DNA of 64,000 nt from Physcousia sp015060555 (GCA_015060555.1 SUYG01000013.1:21901-85900); one strand, 5' to 3'. Shown: positions 31,089 through 40,645, counted from the stretch's first letter. The notes: generated from the letters alone by a model not told the origin. Program-made: numbers and translations.

Positions 31089-33464
31089 TTAGCCCAAAAT
31101 GGTAAACTTCGCAAAACGAAGGAGCAACTGCTTGTTTCCGACATTGTCGAATGCTACAGTGGCTTTGGCATCAATGCCAGTTCCAGAGAGCGCAGTAATG
31201 GTGCCTTGACCAAAGCGTATATGTTCAATGCGTGTTCCCACCTGAAGTGTTCCGGCAGCTGTCTGTGTCTGTGAGACAACTTGTTCTTGTGCTGCCGCAG
31301 GACGAGCGCCTACGAAAGACGTTCTGGCGCTGCTGAATGATGTCCGTGAACTTGTTGATGAAGATGGTGAACTTGTTGATGAACCACGTGTGGTGCTGTT
31401 CGTTGAAGCGTAAGACGTTTTTGTTCGCTGTGGTTGCGACCATTCGTCGTCGAACGACAATCTGGCGAAGCTACGCGGACGTGGGGGCGCTGACGATTCA
31501 TTTTCTTGCTTCACGAAACGCGCGTCGATGTCGTTCAGGAAACTGCTGGGAACACAGAACTCGCTCTTGCCATAGCGATAACGGTTTTGTGCGTGTGTGA
31601 GAAAACAAAGTTCCTCGGCGCGTGTGATAGCCACGTAGAACAGGCGTCGTTCTTCTTCCATTTCGCGTGGCGACGAAGACGCCATCTGATTTGGGAACAG
31701 GTTCTCTTCCATTCCTACGATAAACACAGCCTTGAATTCCAAGCCCTTAGCGGCGTGGATTGTCATCAGTGACACCTTTTCCGTCTGATCATCATCGCTT
31801 TCGTCGAGGTCGCTGATTAGTGCCACTTCCTGCAGATAGTGCGTCATAAAGATGCGGTCACTCCCCTCTTCCTCTCCCCTATCATCAACAAATTGTTGTA
31901 TGCCGTCCATCAATTCCTGCAGGTTTTCTTGCCTTGAAATATCCTCTGGCTCGTGACCACTAAAGATGTCTTTCATGACGCCTGATTCTTGTGCAATACG
32001 CTTACCAAGGACAGCGGCATCATCTTGATTTACAACGCTTCTAAATCCTTCTATCAGTTGTACAAAAGCGTAAATCTTAGCCTCTGTACCACGATTCAGC
32101 CCCACGTTATATGCTGCAGGATTCGAGAGCACCTGCCACACGCTGATGCCTTGTTCCGAAGCCGCTGTGAGCACCTTCTGCACGGTCGTTTGTCCAATGC
32201 CGCGTACAGGATAGTTGATGACACGCTTGATAGCTTCCTCATCGTTGGGGTTCACCGCCAGCCTGAAGTAAGCAATCATGTCTTTAATCTCCTTACGTTG
32301 ATAGAACGAGAGGCCCCCATAGATGCGGTACGGAATATCCTGCTTGCGGAAGGCTTCTTCGAAGGTACGGCTCTGGGCATTGGTGCGATAAAGGATGGCG
32401 ATGTCATTCCATGGGATATGGTCGTAGTTGTTGAGGTTCAGCACCTTACGTGCAACGCCAGCAGCCTCTTCCAGGTCGCTGTAGAAACTGTAGATGTGGA
32501 TGGGATCACCCTTGCTCTTCTCCGAATAGACCTCCTTGTAGATTTGTCCTCGGTTGTGTTTGATGACGCTGTTGGCAGCGGCAACGATGTTCTGTGTTGA
32601 ACGGTAGTTGCGTTCCAGTTTGAAGAGCCGTGAACCTTGGTATAACTTTTGGAAGCTGAGGATGTTGTCGATGTTGGCTCCACGAAAGCTATAAATGCTC
32701 TGTGCATCGTCGCCGACCACGCAAACCTTCTGCTTGTGCTGTGTCAACTGCCACACGATGGCGTGTTGGGCGTAGTTCGTGTCCTGGTACTCATCCACGA
32801 GTACGAACTCGAAGCGGTCCTCGTATTTGGCAAGGATTTCAGGGTAATGTGCAAAGAGCAGATACGTATAAAGCAGGATGTCATCGAAGTCCAGGGCGTC
32901 AGCCTGTCGGCAGCGAGCCCAATAACGCCTGTAGATTTCTCCCGTAGCCGGAATCTTGCTGGCCTGGTCAGCTTTGTAGAGCTGCGGGTCGCTTTGGTAC
33001 TGTGCAGGCAGTATCAATCGGTTCTTGGCAGATGAGATATGGCTGAGGACGTTACCAGGCTTATACACTTTCTCGTCGAGCTGCATCTCACGCACAATTG
33101 TCTTGATGAGACTTTTGCTGTCGGCAGCGTCGTAGATGGTGAAATCCGAACTGAACTTGATGGCCTCATGCTCCACGCGCAGGATTCGTGCAAAGATGCT
33201 GTGGAATGTTCCCATCCACAGCCGCTGTGCCTGCTCGCCTCCCACCTGCTGTGCAATGCGCTGCTTCATCTCATCGGCAGCCTTGTTGGTGAAGGTCAGT
33301 GCAAGGATGCCCCATGGTGCCATCCCTTGGCTGAGCAGGTAGGCAATCTTATAGGTTAGCACACGCGTCTTTCCCGATCCCGCTCCTGCAATCACCAGCG
33401 ACGGTCCGTCGAGATATTCCACCGCCTCACGCTGGGCCGGATTCAGTTCATCAAGATTTATCAT
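31089..33464 (-). CDS. pcrA: ATP-dependent DNA helicase PcrA/UvrD
   Basis: An SF1A 3'-5' helicase of 791 residues for repair and displacement of proteins from DNA. All helicase motifs are present: LNPAQREAV (Q motif), AGAGSGKT (26-33), LTFTNKAADEM, LVDEYQDTN, GDDAQSIYSFRGA, LERNYRST, MTIHAAKGLEF and FYVAITRAEEL. A low-complexity Ser/Thr-rich linker (SSTSSPSSSTSSRTS) precedes a short C-terminal domain with RIEHIRFGQGTI, as in PcrA tails. It is the distal gene of the gyrA-TPR-kinase-regulator run, 39 bp after the response regulator. Its last codons are duplicated just beyond the stop (31050-31080). Confidence 0.95.
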   Translation of the reverse strand: MINLDELNPAQREAVEYLDGPSLVIAGAGSGKTRVLTYKIAYLLSQGMAPWGILALTFTNKAADEMKQRIAQQVGGEQAQRLWMGTFHSIFARILRVEHEAIKFSSDFTIYDAADSKSLIKTIVREMQLDEKVYKPGNVLSHISSAKNRLILPAQYQSDPQLYKADQASKIPATGEIYRRYWARCRQADALDFDDILLYTYLLFAHYPEILAKYEDRFEFVLVDEYQDTNYAQHAIVWQLTQHKQKVCVVGDDAQSIYSFRGANIDNILSFQKLYQGSRLFKLERNYRSTQNIVAAANSVIKHNRGQIYKEVYSEKSKGDPIHIYSFYSDLEEAAGVARKVLNLNNYDHIPWNDIAILYRTNAQSRTFEEAFRKQDIPYRIYGGLSFYQRKEIKDMIAYFRLAVNPNDEEAIKRVINYPVRGIGQTTVQKVLTAASEQGISVWQVLSNPAAYNVGLNRGTEAKIYAFVQLIEGFRSVVNQDDAAVLGKRIAQESGVMKDIFSGHEPEDISRQENLQELMDGIQQFVDDRGEEEGSDRIFMTHYLQEVALISDLDESDDDQTEKVSLMTIHAAKGLEFKAVFIVGMEENLFPNQMASSSPREMEEERRLFYVAITRAEELCFLTHAQNRYRYGKSEFCVPSSFLNDIDARFVKQENESSAPPRPRSFARLSFDDEWSQPQRTKTSYASTNSTTRGSSTSSPSSSTSSRTSFSSARTSFVGARPAAAQEQVVSQTQTAAGTLQVGTRIEHIRFGQGTITALSGTGIDAKATVAFDNVGNKQLLLRFAKFTILG

Positions 33465-33503
33465 ATATGACTATATATCGTTCAATACTCAACACCTACC
33501 CAC

Positions 33504-34226
33504 TTACTCATCATCTGCTTTCAGAGCGTCCAAATCGATGATACGCAGCTGCAGCGCTCTCACAACCAGACGTGTTGCGTTGACACCGCTGCGCTCGTTC
33601 TCTGGGAAGAGTCGGTTGACGAGATCCACCTGACGTTTCTCCAGGCTCTTGACGCCGAAGGGCATCCCTTTGAGGTTGGCTATCATGTCCTTGGTGTAGC
33701 CCAGGGCCAAATGCCGCAGGAAACGCTCGTCGTACTCGTCGATGTCAAAGTCGATGACGGCGTCAGTGCGGCGTGTCTCGTTGATCACGCTCTTCTTGAA
33801 GCGTGCCACAATCTTTTCCAGTATCGGTTCGTTGAAAACCAGGCGCTTGCCGCTCATCACCTGTCGCACATCGTTGCGTGTGAGCAGTTCGCCCGTCTTC
33901 AGGATGATGCCGTCGGCCCCTGCCGTCAGCACATCTACCCACAGGCGTTCGTTGAGAATCTCGCCGGTGAAGATCAACACCTTCACATCGGGATATCGAG
34001 TGTGCACCTGCCGGCAGATGTCCACGCCCACCGTTGTGGAACCGCCCAGTCCCAAATCCAGGAGCAACAGGTCTGGCAGCTGCTGCCGCATCAGCGACCA
34101 CAGCTCGCTCTCGTTCATGGCAGTCCCAAGGATTTCGGCTTCAGGGATATCCGATCGAAAGATTTCCTCAGTGCCCTTGAGCTCTAACTTCACGTCTTCT
34201 ACAATAATGACTTTAAACGGTTCCAT
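33504..34226 (-). CDS. Response regulator with C-terminal helix-turn-helix-like domain
   Basis: 240 residues. The receiver domain has the acidic pair E10/D11, phospho-acceptor D57 (LLLLDLGLGG), T87 and K110 (GIILKTGE). The C-terminal ~85 residues (FLRHLALGYTKDMIANLKGM onward) look like a LuxR/NarL-type helix-turn-helix in which the recognition region is atypical (MPFGVKSLEKRQVDLVNRLF). It directly follows the large histidine kinase gene (46 bp), so the two form a two-component pair. Target genes are not apparent. Confidence 0.85.
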   Translation of the reverse strand: MEPFKVIIVEDVKLELKGTEEIFRSDIPEAEILGTAMNESELWSLMRQQLPDLLLLDLGLGGSTTVGVDICRQVHTRYPDVKVLIFTGEILNERLWVDVLTAGADGIILKTGELLTRNDVRQVMSGKRLVFNEPILEKIVARFKKSVINETRRTDAVIDFDIDEYDERFLRHLALGYTKDMIANLKGMPFGVKSLEKRQVDLVNRLFPENERSGVNATRLVVRALQLRIIDLDALKADDE

Positions 34227-34272
34227 ATATTGTTAATATCAATTTACTATTTATAGAATTACAATTTATGTA

Positions 34273-37200
34273 CTATTTTATTTTTGGGCTACTTGTGTTG
34301 CTACTCCCCTCGCCCTTTGGAGTGGAGCCGGGTGTGGGGCTTACCACCAGTGGCAGTGTGAACCACAAAGCGTGCCCCTCGTCGAGTGCTTCGGCTGCGA
34401 TGCGACAGCCAGGATGTCCCAGGAACGTGTCATGTTCGCGTATAATCTGCTTGGCCACGAGGAGTGGGATGGCTTGTTCATGAGGCATAAACAGTTCCTG
34501 CAGCGCCTCTGGTGTGAGCGTCAGGAACGGGTTGCTGAGCGTGAAGCGTGCAAAGGAGCCGTCGATGGCTGCCGTCAGCTGCAGGGGCAGGTGTTCCAGC
34601 GTACCACTCCCCTGCCCTTTCGTCAAGGAGATTTCAGCTTCCAGGAGCATCTCTATCAGCATCTGCAGCAGGTCGGGGTCGCCTCGGAACTGATTTGTTC
34701 CCAGACGGTTGTCTATTTCCAACATTGTGTCCACCTGTGCCTTTCGGGCTATGACCTGGCAGCGTTGGGGCAGTGCTGCCATGAAATCCTCGGGGGCAAT
34801 GTTGCGACGACGGAAGTTGAGTGCTTCCGACTGGCGTACAGCCTGCTCGCTCAAGAGCGAATGAACCTCCTTGTAGTAATCCACCGTCTCGCTGAGCGTG
34901 TCCAGCAGCGAGGGTGTTGCCGTCGTATCGTCAGACAGGCGTACTGCCAGCTGCTGAATGCGGCCCGGATAGTACATCGTCTCATGCTTGATGGTGGAGA
35001 GACAGTTGTCGATAATCTGGTTCTGCACATGCAGGCGTTCCTCCTCGTAGAGGCGCCTGTTGTGCTCATCCTCAGCCAGTTCGATGTCCGCCTCGCGTTG
35101 CAGGCGTTCAGCCTCCTTGACTTGTTGCAGTTGTTGTAGCTGCTGTTCGTTGAGGTTCTTCATTGCCTTACGGAACTTCGTGCGAGGTCGCAGCCACAGG
35201 AAATAGAACGACAGCAGGCTCGTCAGAATCAACATCACCAGCATCACCAGTCCAATGCGGTCCCGTTCATGATCGCGGTCGGACTGTTCGCAGAAGGCTT
35301 CGAGCGTCGGGTCTTGGTTCGTCAGTTTATAGAGTCTGGTGTAGGTGCGATTGTTGAAGCGGTACAGCGGCCAGTCGTGCAGTGCCAGTGCTGCTACTGC
35401 GATTTCATTGCGCAGTCCCAGCAGCAGCGAGTAGTCCATCGGTTCCTGGCGTTGCCACCAGAGAATCTCCAACGGCTCCAGTCCCGTATCGGACAGCGAC
35501 AGACGCTCGTGTGTGTTGCGATGGTGTGTTACGTGGTTGCGGCTGATGACCTTGAAAGCGCTGTCTGCGTAGGCGATAGCGTCAGCATAGCGACCGCTCA
35601 CATTACATTCATAGACGGAGTCTGCGAGGGCATAGACCTGTGACGTCTGGCGCGAGTTGTCGTGCGCAGCCTTCGTCTGTGCCGCCATGTTCTCGGGCAG
35701 CGACCACAGGAGCAAAACCATGAGCACTGCTTCCACCACTCGCGGCAGTCGGAACCAGAATCGGCTCCCCTCTCCTATGCTGCTGTCGATGCCCATCTGG
35801 CATACGCGGAACAGCGGATTCGTCTTGCGGTATTTCTCTATGATGCCCTTGCAGTTCATCAGCCCGAATCCGAATCCCTTCTCGCTCTTCTCTTCTTCGC
35901 CAATCTTGGAGGCATCATAAACCTTGTGTGTCAGAATGAGTTCGATGTCCTCTTCCGTGAGGCCTACGCCCGTGTCCTGCACGGAGAGTTCCACGAAGGC
36001 AGCGCCGTCCTCCTCGTCGGCCATTGCGCTGATGCTGACGGTGCCGCCCTCGGGCGTGAACTTGCGTGCGTTGTCCGCCAGCGTGTTCAGCATGAACAGC
36101 GTCAGAGCGCGATCGGCCTTGACGCAGAGTTCCGTGGGTTCTATGCAGAGTTCCAGCCCTTTCTGCTCATAGGCAAAATGGCTCTTTGAGAGGCTGTCGA
36201 AGAGCGGCTGCAGGGAGAACGACGAGATGTGCAAGCTCAGCTGCCCCTGCTCCATCTGAATCCAGTCTGTCAGCAAGTCGTTGTAGCGGGTGATCTGGTC
36301 TGTGAGCTCTCCGATATATGTCAGTGAGGCTGTGTCGGGTGTGGCGTGTTTCTTCATGCGCTGCACCTCATGGATAATGCGGTCGAGGAAGGGGACAATG
36401 CCCATCACCAACTGCAGTTTGGCACGTTTTTCCACATTCAGACGTTTGTCGCGCAACAGGCGTAGCTCCGTGGCAGCCTGCTGTTCCTGCAGCGTCTCCT
36501 GCGCCTCCATCTGTTGCTGCTGCAGGGCGTCGGCCGTCGTCTGTATCTCATGCAGCCGTTGCTGCAGCTGGCGTTCGTCTGAGACACGACGGCGGCGCCA
36601 TGTGCGAGCCAGGAGATAGACCAGCAGACATGTGAAAACTGCCATCGTCACGATGATGATGAGCATCAGCCGCTGACGGTCGCTGCGTATTTTCAGCTGT
36701 TCCACGCGGCTCTCCAGTTCAGCATCCTCGCGCGTGTCTGCCAGCAAGTCCAGATAGGCGTTGCGGTTGAAGTCGCTTTCGGCCTTCATGTCGAGGGCGC
36801 TGTAGGCCACGGACATCTGTTCGCGGATGTTGGCAATCCACATCGGCACCGTCTTCTGATGGGTGTTCATCTGCCAGTCCACGCACTCCAGTGCGCAGTC
36901 GAAATAGCTGATGGCCTCAGGATAGTTGCCTGCGGCAAAAGACAGCTCCCCCAGCGTGCGCAGGGCATTGGCCTTTTGGTACAGGTCGTCGTAGCTCACG
37001 AAAGTCGTCAATGCCGCCTCTGCCATCTGCATCGCAGGGTTCTCCGTGCCGAAACTCGTCTCCAGCACGTGCACAACCTCGGGCTGTCGTTTCCTGACAA
37101 TCTCCAGGCGTGCAGAGTCCGCGAAGAGCGTGGCCAGCGATTGCTCGGCGTTGGCCTCGAAGAAGAGGTAGCCGTCGCGACGCGACACCCAGAAGCACTG

Positions 37201-37890
37201 CAGCAGGTAGTCAAACTCCTCGCTGGCCACGGCAACGGGGTCATGCTGACGGCTGAGTCCGCCTGAGCCTCGCATATAACTGTAGTAGAGCCACTGTGCC
37301 GTGTCGCTGGCCAGCAGGCAGAAGGGCTCGGCGGCGTCGATCTCCTCGATGGCGCGTTCCTGTTGGTCGAGGTAGTAGAAATAGGTGGAAGCGACGATGT
37401 GCATGTCACCGCTGCCGTACTCCAGACGGCGACGCCGGTGTGGCGACAGCTTGCGTTTGCGCGACGTGAATTTGGAGAGATACTGCTGGGCTTGCGTTCG
37501 ATGGCGGAAGAAGGCGAGGTTGTCGCTGGTGCGCTGTGCCACGCGCATCTGTGTCACGTCAGCCACCAAACGCTCGATGGGGTCTGACGTCAGCGCTTCC
37601 ACCTGCAGTGTCAGTTGCAGCGTGCTGTCGAAGTCCATCTTTTGCAGGCGCTCAAACGACAAGTGGTTCAGCGCCTCGGCTTCACCTTCGACGTAGCTGA
37701 TGCGGCGTGCCTCCTCCAAGGCCAGCGTAGCCCATTTCCTCACGGAGTCCACCTGTCTGTAGTGCCAGCGATAGGCAATCTCGTTCAGGGAATCTACGCG
37801 CTGCTCGGCGACACCCGTAGATGCCTTACGTCCCGTGCAGCTCACGAACAGAGCTGCGCAGGCGAGAACCCAGAGGTGTGCTGCTTTCAA
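34273..37890 (-). CDS. Double-module sensor histidine kinase (DUF5112/DUF5113 type)
   Basis: 1205 residues. Order: lipoprotein-like signal (MKAAHLWVLACAALFVSC), TPR-like helical sensor, membrane helix (~406-425), coiled coil, dimerisation helix with H507 (RIIHEVQRMKKH) and a complete HATPase (NTLADNARKFTP, QDTGVGLTEED, GFGFGLMNCKG). Then a second signal-like hydrophobic segment (~718-737, LMVLLLWSLPENMAAQ), a short sensor, a second membrane helix (~876-897), coiled coil, a second H-box-like helix (H969, TIKHETMYYPGRI) and a region that lacks the N, G1 and G2 boxes. It looks like two fused kinase-type genes, the second non-catalytic. Starts 4 bp inside the end of the TPR gene and is followed by its response regulator. 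Confidence 0.82.
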   Translation of the reverse strand: MKAAHLWVLACAALFVSCTGRKASTGVAEQRVDSLNEIAYRWHYRQVDSVRKWATLALEEARRISYVEGEAEALNHLSFERLQKMDFDSTLQLTLQVEALTSDPIERLVADVTQMRVAQRTSDNLAFFRHRTQAQQYLSKFTSRKRKLSPHRRRRLEYGSGDMHIVASTYFYYLDQQERAIEEIDAAEPFCLLASDTAQWLYYSYMRGSGGLSRQHDPVAVASEEFDYLLQCFWVSRRDGYLFFEANAEQSLATLFADSARLEIVRKRQPEVVHVLETSFGTENPAMQMAEAALTTFVSYDDLYQKANALRTLGELSFAAGNYPEAISYFDCALECVDWQMNTHQKTVPMWIANIREQMSVAYSALDMKAESDFNRNAYLDLLADTREDAELESRVEQLKIRSDRQRLMLIIIVTMAVFTCLLVYLLARTWRRRRVSDERQLQQRLHEIQTTADALQQQQMEAQETLQEQQAATELRLLRDKRLNVEKRAKLQLVMGIVPFLDRIIHEVQRMKKHATPDTASLTYIGELTDQITRYNDLLTDWIQMEQGQLSLHISSFSLQPLFDSLSKSHFAYEQKGLELCIEPTELCVKADRALTLFMLNTLADNARKFTPEGGTVSISAMADEEDGAAFVELSVQDTGVGLTEEDIELILTHKVYDASKIGEEEKSEKGFGFGLMNCKGIIEKYRKTNPLFRVCQMGIDSSIGEGSRFWFRLPRVVEAVLMVLLLWSLPENMAAQTKAAHDNSRQTSQVYALADSVYECNVSGRYADAIAYADSAFKVISRNHVTHHRNTHERLSLSDTGLEPLEILWWQRQEPMDYSLLLGLRNEIAVAALALHDWPLYRFNNRTYTRLYKLTNQDPTLEAFCEQSDRDHERDRIGLVMLVMLILTSLLSFYFLWLRPRTKFRKAMKNLNEQQLQQLQQVKEAERLQREADIELAEDEHNRRLYEEERLHVQNQIIDNCLSTIKHETMYYPGRIQQLAVRLSDDTTATPSLLDTLSETVDYYKEVHSLLSEQAVRQSEALNFRRRNIAPEDFMAALPQRCQVIARKAQVDTMLEIDNRLGTNQFRGDPDLLQMLIEMLLEAEISLTKGQGSGTLEHLPLQLTAAIDGSFARFTLSNPFLTLTPEALQELFMPHEQAIPLLVAKQIIREHDTFLGHPGCRIAAEALDEGHALWFTLPLVVSPTPGSTPKGEGSSNTSSPKIK
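34305..34342 (-). repeat. GC-rich repeat incorporated into the kinase C terminus
   Basis: In minus-strand sense this runs AAGCCCCACACCCGGCTCC then ACTCCAAAGGGCGAGGGGA. It aligns with the intergenic copy at 47026-47065 over ~38 bp, same orientation. Here it encodes the end of the kinase, SPTPGSTPKGEG, so the true C terminus has probably been extended by a repeat insertion. Confidence 0.5.
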
Positions 37891-39119
37891 CTCTTCTTTT
37901 TCTTCAGGATTCTGTCGATTTCGTCGAACTCCTTACCCATGTTCAGGTGCAGGTAGATGCGATAAAGCGCAGGTGCCCAGCGCTCCTGGTCGTCGGGTGT
38001 CAGCTTTCGAACCTGCTCCATCGGCTGTCGTGCCAGCTGATAGAGTTTGCGTAGGGTGGCCTGGTCTTTGCGGAACTGCGGATTCTTCAGGTCTGTGCAG
38101 GCTGTATCGGCGAAAGCCGTTGCGATGTTCAGCGCTGCTATACCTTTATTATAATATGCGTTCACGTGATCGGGTGCCAGCGCCAGACACGAGTCGCAGG
38201 CGCTGATGGCCTCGCTGTCGCGATGCAGCTTCAGGAGCATCAGGCTCTTGGCATACCAGAAGAGCGCCACCGTGTCTGCCACGTGTGTCATGGAGTCGGC
38301 CAGCGCGAGTCCCTCTTCCCACTGTGATGTCCGCGTGTAGTAGTTGAGCAGATGTGTGAAGAAGAACTGGTTGTTGGCGTAGGAGCGTATGCCCTCGTGC
38401 AAGGCATCCAGCCATCGTGCCGTGTCGCCCTTGTTCTCCCATGCCCTCGCCACATATTCCTGCACGAGGTCGCTGCGCTGCCCTGCACGTTTGGCCAGTT
38501 CGGCATGTTTGAGAACACCGTTGATGTTCCCCTCCTTCTGTGCTGAGAAGACAGCCAGATAGGATGTCATCGGCACCTGCACGTCCTTCTCCAGCAGCGA
38601 GTCCTGCGCGAAGATGGGGTGTCCGGCGGTAGCAAGGTAAGCATCGAAGTAGTCGTAGGCTTTTTGTGTCTGTCCGTGCTGATAGTACCACTTGCCGCCC
38701 GTGAGCAGGTTGCTGCGGTAGGGGGCCAGCATCTCGCGGTAGCGGCGACGTCCGGAAAGGTCCACCTTCCCTTTTTCGTTGGGCTGTGCGCCCACGCTGT
38801 CCGCCATGGTCACGAGCGTGAAGATGTCGCGTATGGAACTGAAGAAGACCACCGTGTCATACGGCTTCTTCAGATACAGTTTCACGTTCTCCGCTTCGTT
38901 CACGGCCTCGCTGCACTGTGCAGCCAGCAGGAGGCACTCGACACGTTTTTTGTGTCGAGTCTCCGGCTTGGCAGCTTCGGCGAGCAGGCTCTGGCGCCAC
39001 TTCTCAAGTTGCTCGCGTTTCTGCGGCCTCTTGAGTCCGTCCTTGACGGTGCGTGTGATTTTCTCCGCCAGAACAGGCGTGCTCAGCACGATAAAAACTA
39101 TGAATAGGATTTTTTTCAT
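37887..39119 (-). CDS. Secreted TPR-like protein of the gyrA operon (2)
   Basis: 410 residues with a signal peptide (MKKILFIVFIVLSTPVLA). The body is helical with TPR-like repeats (WYYQHGQTQKAYDYFDAYLA; AISACDSCLALAPDHVNAYYNKG), ending in a Lys-rich tail (RILKKKKS). Likely periplasmic and scaffolding. It resembles its upstream neighbour at 39116-40393 in size, signal peptide and repeat type, and overlaps both neighbours by 4 bp (ATGA junctions), so translation of TPR, TPR and kinase is probably coupled. No enzymatic motif is visible. It may present a signal to the sensor kinase; this is inference from the gene order only. Confidence 0.78.
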   Translation of the reverse strand: MKKILFIVFIVLSTPVLAEKITRTVKDGLKRPQKREQLEKWRQSLLAEAAKPETRHKKRVECLLLAAQCSEAVNEAENVKLYLKKPYDTVVFFSSIRDIFTLVTMADSVGAQPNEKGKVDLSGRRRYREMLAPYRSNLLTGGKWYYQHGQTQKAYDYFDAYLATAGHPIFAQDSLLEKDVQVPMTSYLAVFSAQKEGNINGVLKHAELAKRAGQRSDLVQEYVARAWENKGDTARWLDALHEGIRSYANNQFFFTHLLNYYTRTSQWEEGLALADSMTHVADTVALFWYAKSLMLLKLHRDSEAISACDSCLALAPDHVNAYYNKGIAALNIATAFADTACTDLKNPQFRKDQATLRKLYQLARQPMEQVRKLTPDDQERWAPALYRIYLHLNMGKEFDEIDRILKKKKS

Positions 39120-40393
39120 TCAAGCAGTTTGTCCATTTCCGCCTGCTTAGCTTTGTTGCCTATGATGTAATAGACGGTGGAGAGGCGGCCTGCCCACTTG
39201 TGAGGATTGTCGGGCTCCAGTTCCTTGACCTTCAGGAAGTAAGGCTCAGCCTTGGCATAGGCAGCCTTCACGGGCTTCACGGCCTCCTTGAACTGGGCGT
39301 CGGTCATCTTCTTGCCGCTGAGGGCTTCGTTGATGTCGTAGCCATGGTTGCTCCAGCATACGCCAGCGTTGAAGTAGGCATCAGAGTATTCGGGATCGGT
39401 CTCGATGGCCTTGTCAAAGAAGACCACGGCCTCCTCGTACTTCTTGTCGTTCATCAGCACCAGACCCTTGGCATAGTTGCCCAGCTTGCTGTTGGGGTCG
39501 GCAGCGATGATGTCGTCGGCGAAGGACTGTGCCTCGGCGCTCTTGTCTTTGTTGAAGTAGTAAGCCATCATGTTCTGTGCCACGCCCTCGTTGGAGGAGG
39601 GGTCTTCGAGCACAATTTCGCGGCCCACCTTCAGCCACTGCACGGTGTCGCCTGATTCATACAGAGCAGCCAGATAGAGCTGGTTCACCTGGCTCTTCTC
39701 CTGAGTGTATTCACGGGCCTTTGGGATGAACTCGTTGAAGGCCTTGTAGTCCTTGGCGAAGTAGGCGCAGAGGCAGGTGAAGTAGGCTATCTGCGGTGTC
39801 ATCTCGTCGTTGGCCAGCGTCTCTGCGTCGGCACCGAGGATGGTGTAGGTCTGGGGGTAGCTCATCCAGCGGCGGAAGGCATCGAGGGCCTTGGCGTGCT
39901 GACCGTTCTGGAAGAACATCTGACCGCAGAAGGCGATGTATTGGCGGAAGCGGATGACATCAATCTTGTTGATGTTCGTGTAGGGGTCTTTGTCGCCCTT
40001 CAGGCCCAGGGCCTGCGTTGCCTTGTAGCACTCCTCCATGGCATCCAGAGCCTTGTAGATGTACTCTGCGAGGGCTGCAGTGTCCGTGGGCTGCTTCTGG
40101 ATGACATTGTCAAGCAGCGGGGCGAACTTGAACTTATAGAGCTGTGCCTGGATATCCCATGCATTGGCCAGTTCCTTCTTCGTCTCGGGGCTGGTGAAGG
40201 TGGGCTGCAGCATGTCCAGACATTCCTGCATCTTCTGGTTCATCTGTGCCGTTTCCTTCTCTGTGCGCTCGTGGTTGGCCACGAGATTCTGGACTTCATC
40301 TTTCAGGTCGCGAGCCTTGCGCACGACTTTGTCCTGTGCAACAGCCGTTCCGGCTACTGCGAACAATGCTACTGCAAATAAGATTTTTTTCAT
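39116..40393 (-). CDS. Secreted TPR protein of the gyrA operon (1)
   Basis: 425 residues with a signal peptide cleaved after AVAQ (MKKILFAVALFAVAGTAVAQ). Clear TPR units occur in the C-terminal half, for example SKLGNYAKGLVLMNDKKYEE followed by AVVFFDKAIETDPEYSDAYF, then AYAKAEPYFLKVKELEPDNP. Predicted periplasmic or envelope-associated protein mediating protein contacts. A 252-bp gap containing a palindromic repeat element separates it from gyrA upstream. Its stop overlaps the next TPR gene by 4 bp. Function unknown; TPR genes next to gyrA occur in other Bacteroidales as far as I recall. Confidence 0.82.
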   Translation of the reverse strand: MKKILFAVALFAVAGTAVAQDKVVRKARDLKDEVQNLVANHERTEKETAQMNQKMQECLDMLQPTFTSPETKKELANAWDIQAQLYKFKFAPLLDNVIQKQPTDTAALAEYIYKALDAMEECYKATQALGLKGDKDPYTNINKIDVIRFRQYIAFCGQMFFQNGQHAKALDAFRRWMSYPQTYTILGADAETLANDEMTPQIAYFTCLCAYFAKDYKAFNEFIPKAREYTQEKSQVNQLYLAALYESGDTVQWLKVGREIVLEDPSSNEGVAQNMMAYYFNKDKSAEAQSFADDIIAADPNSKLGNYAKGLVLMNDKKYEEAVVFFDKAIETDPEYSDAYFNAGVCWSNHGYDINEALSGKKMTDAQFKEAVKPVKAAYAKAEPYFLKVKELEPDNPHKWAGRLSTVYYIIGNKAKQAEMDKLLE

Positions 40394-40448
40394 TAGTTTA
40401 TTAAGTTAGGTAATCAAATTGTTAGACAAATGGATTATTGATTGGTTT

Positions 40449-40642
40449 AAATACCACAGATTACACAGATTCAACAGATTCATGTTCTCTTGTAATCAAA
40501 TTTTTATCTGATATTTCACGGATTCCTGAGCGAAAGGCTTCGCAGCTTTCGAATGCCAGCGCCGATATCATCTGCGAAATTTTCAAGTTAATTGAATTCT
40601 ATAGGACTTATAATCAGTGTAATCTGTGAAATCTGTGGTTTA
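40449..40642. repeat. Palindromic intergenic element downstream of gyrA
   Basis: The ends are imperfect inverted repeats of ~30 bp: TACCACAGATTACACAGATT (from 40452) and, in reverse complement from 40642, AAACCACAGATTTCACAGAT. The interior has a perfect hairpin CGAAAG...CTTTCG (40530-40550). It occupies nearly the whole gap between the gyrA stop and the TPR gene. No gene inside. Confidence 0.6.
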
Positions 40643-40645
40643 CTT

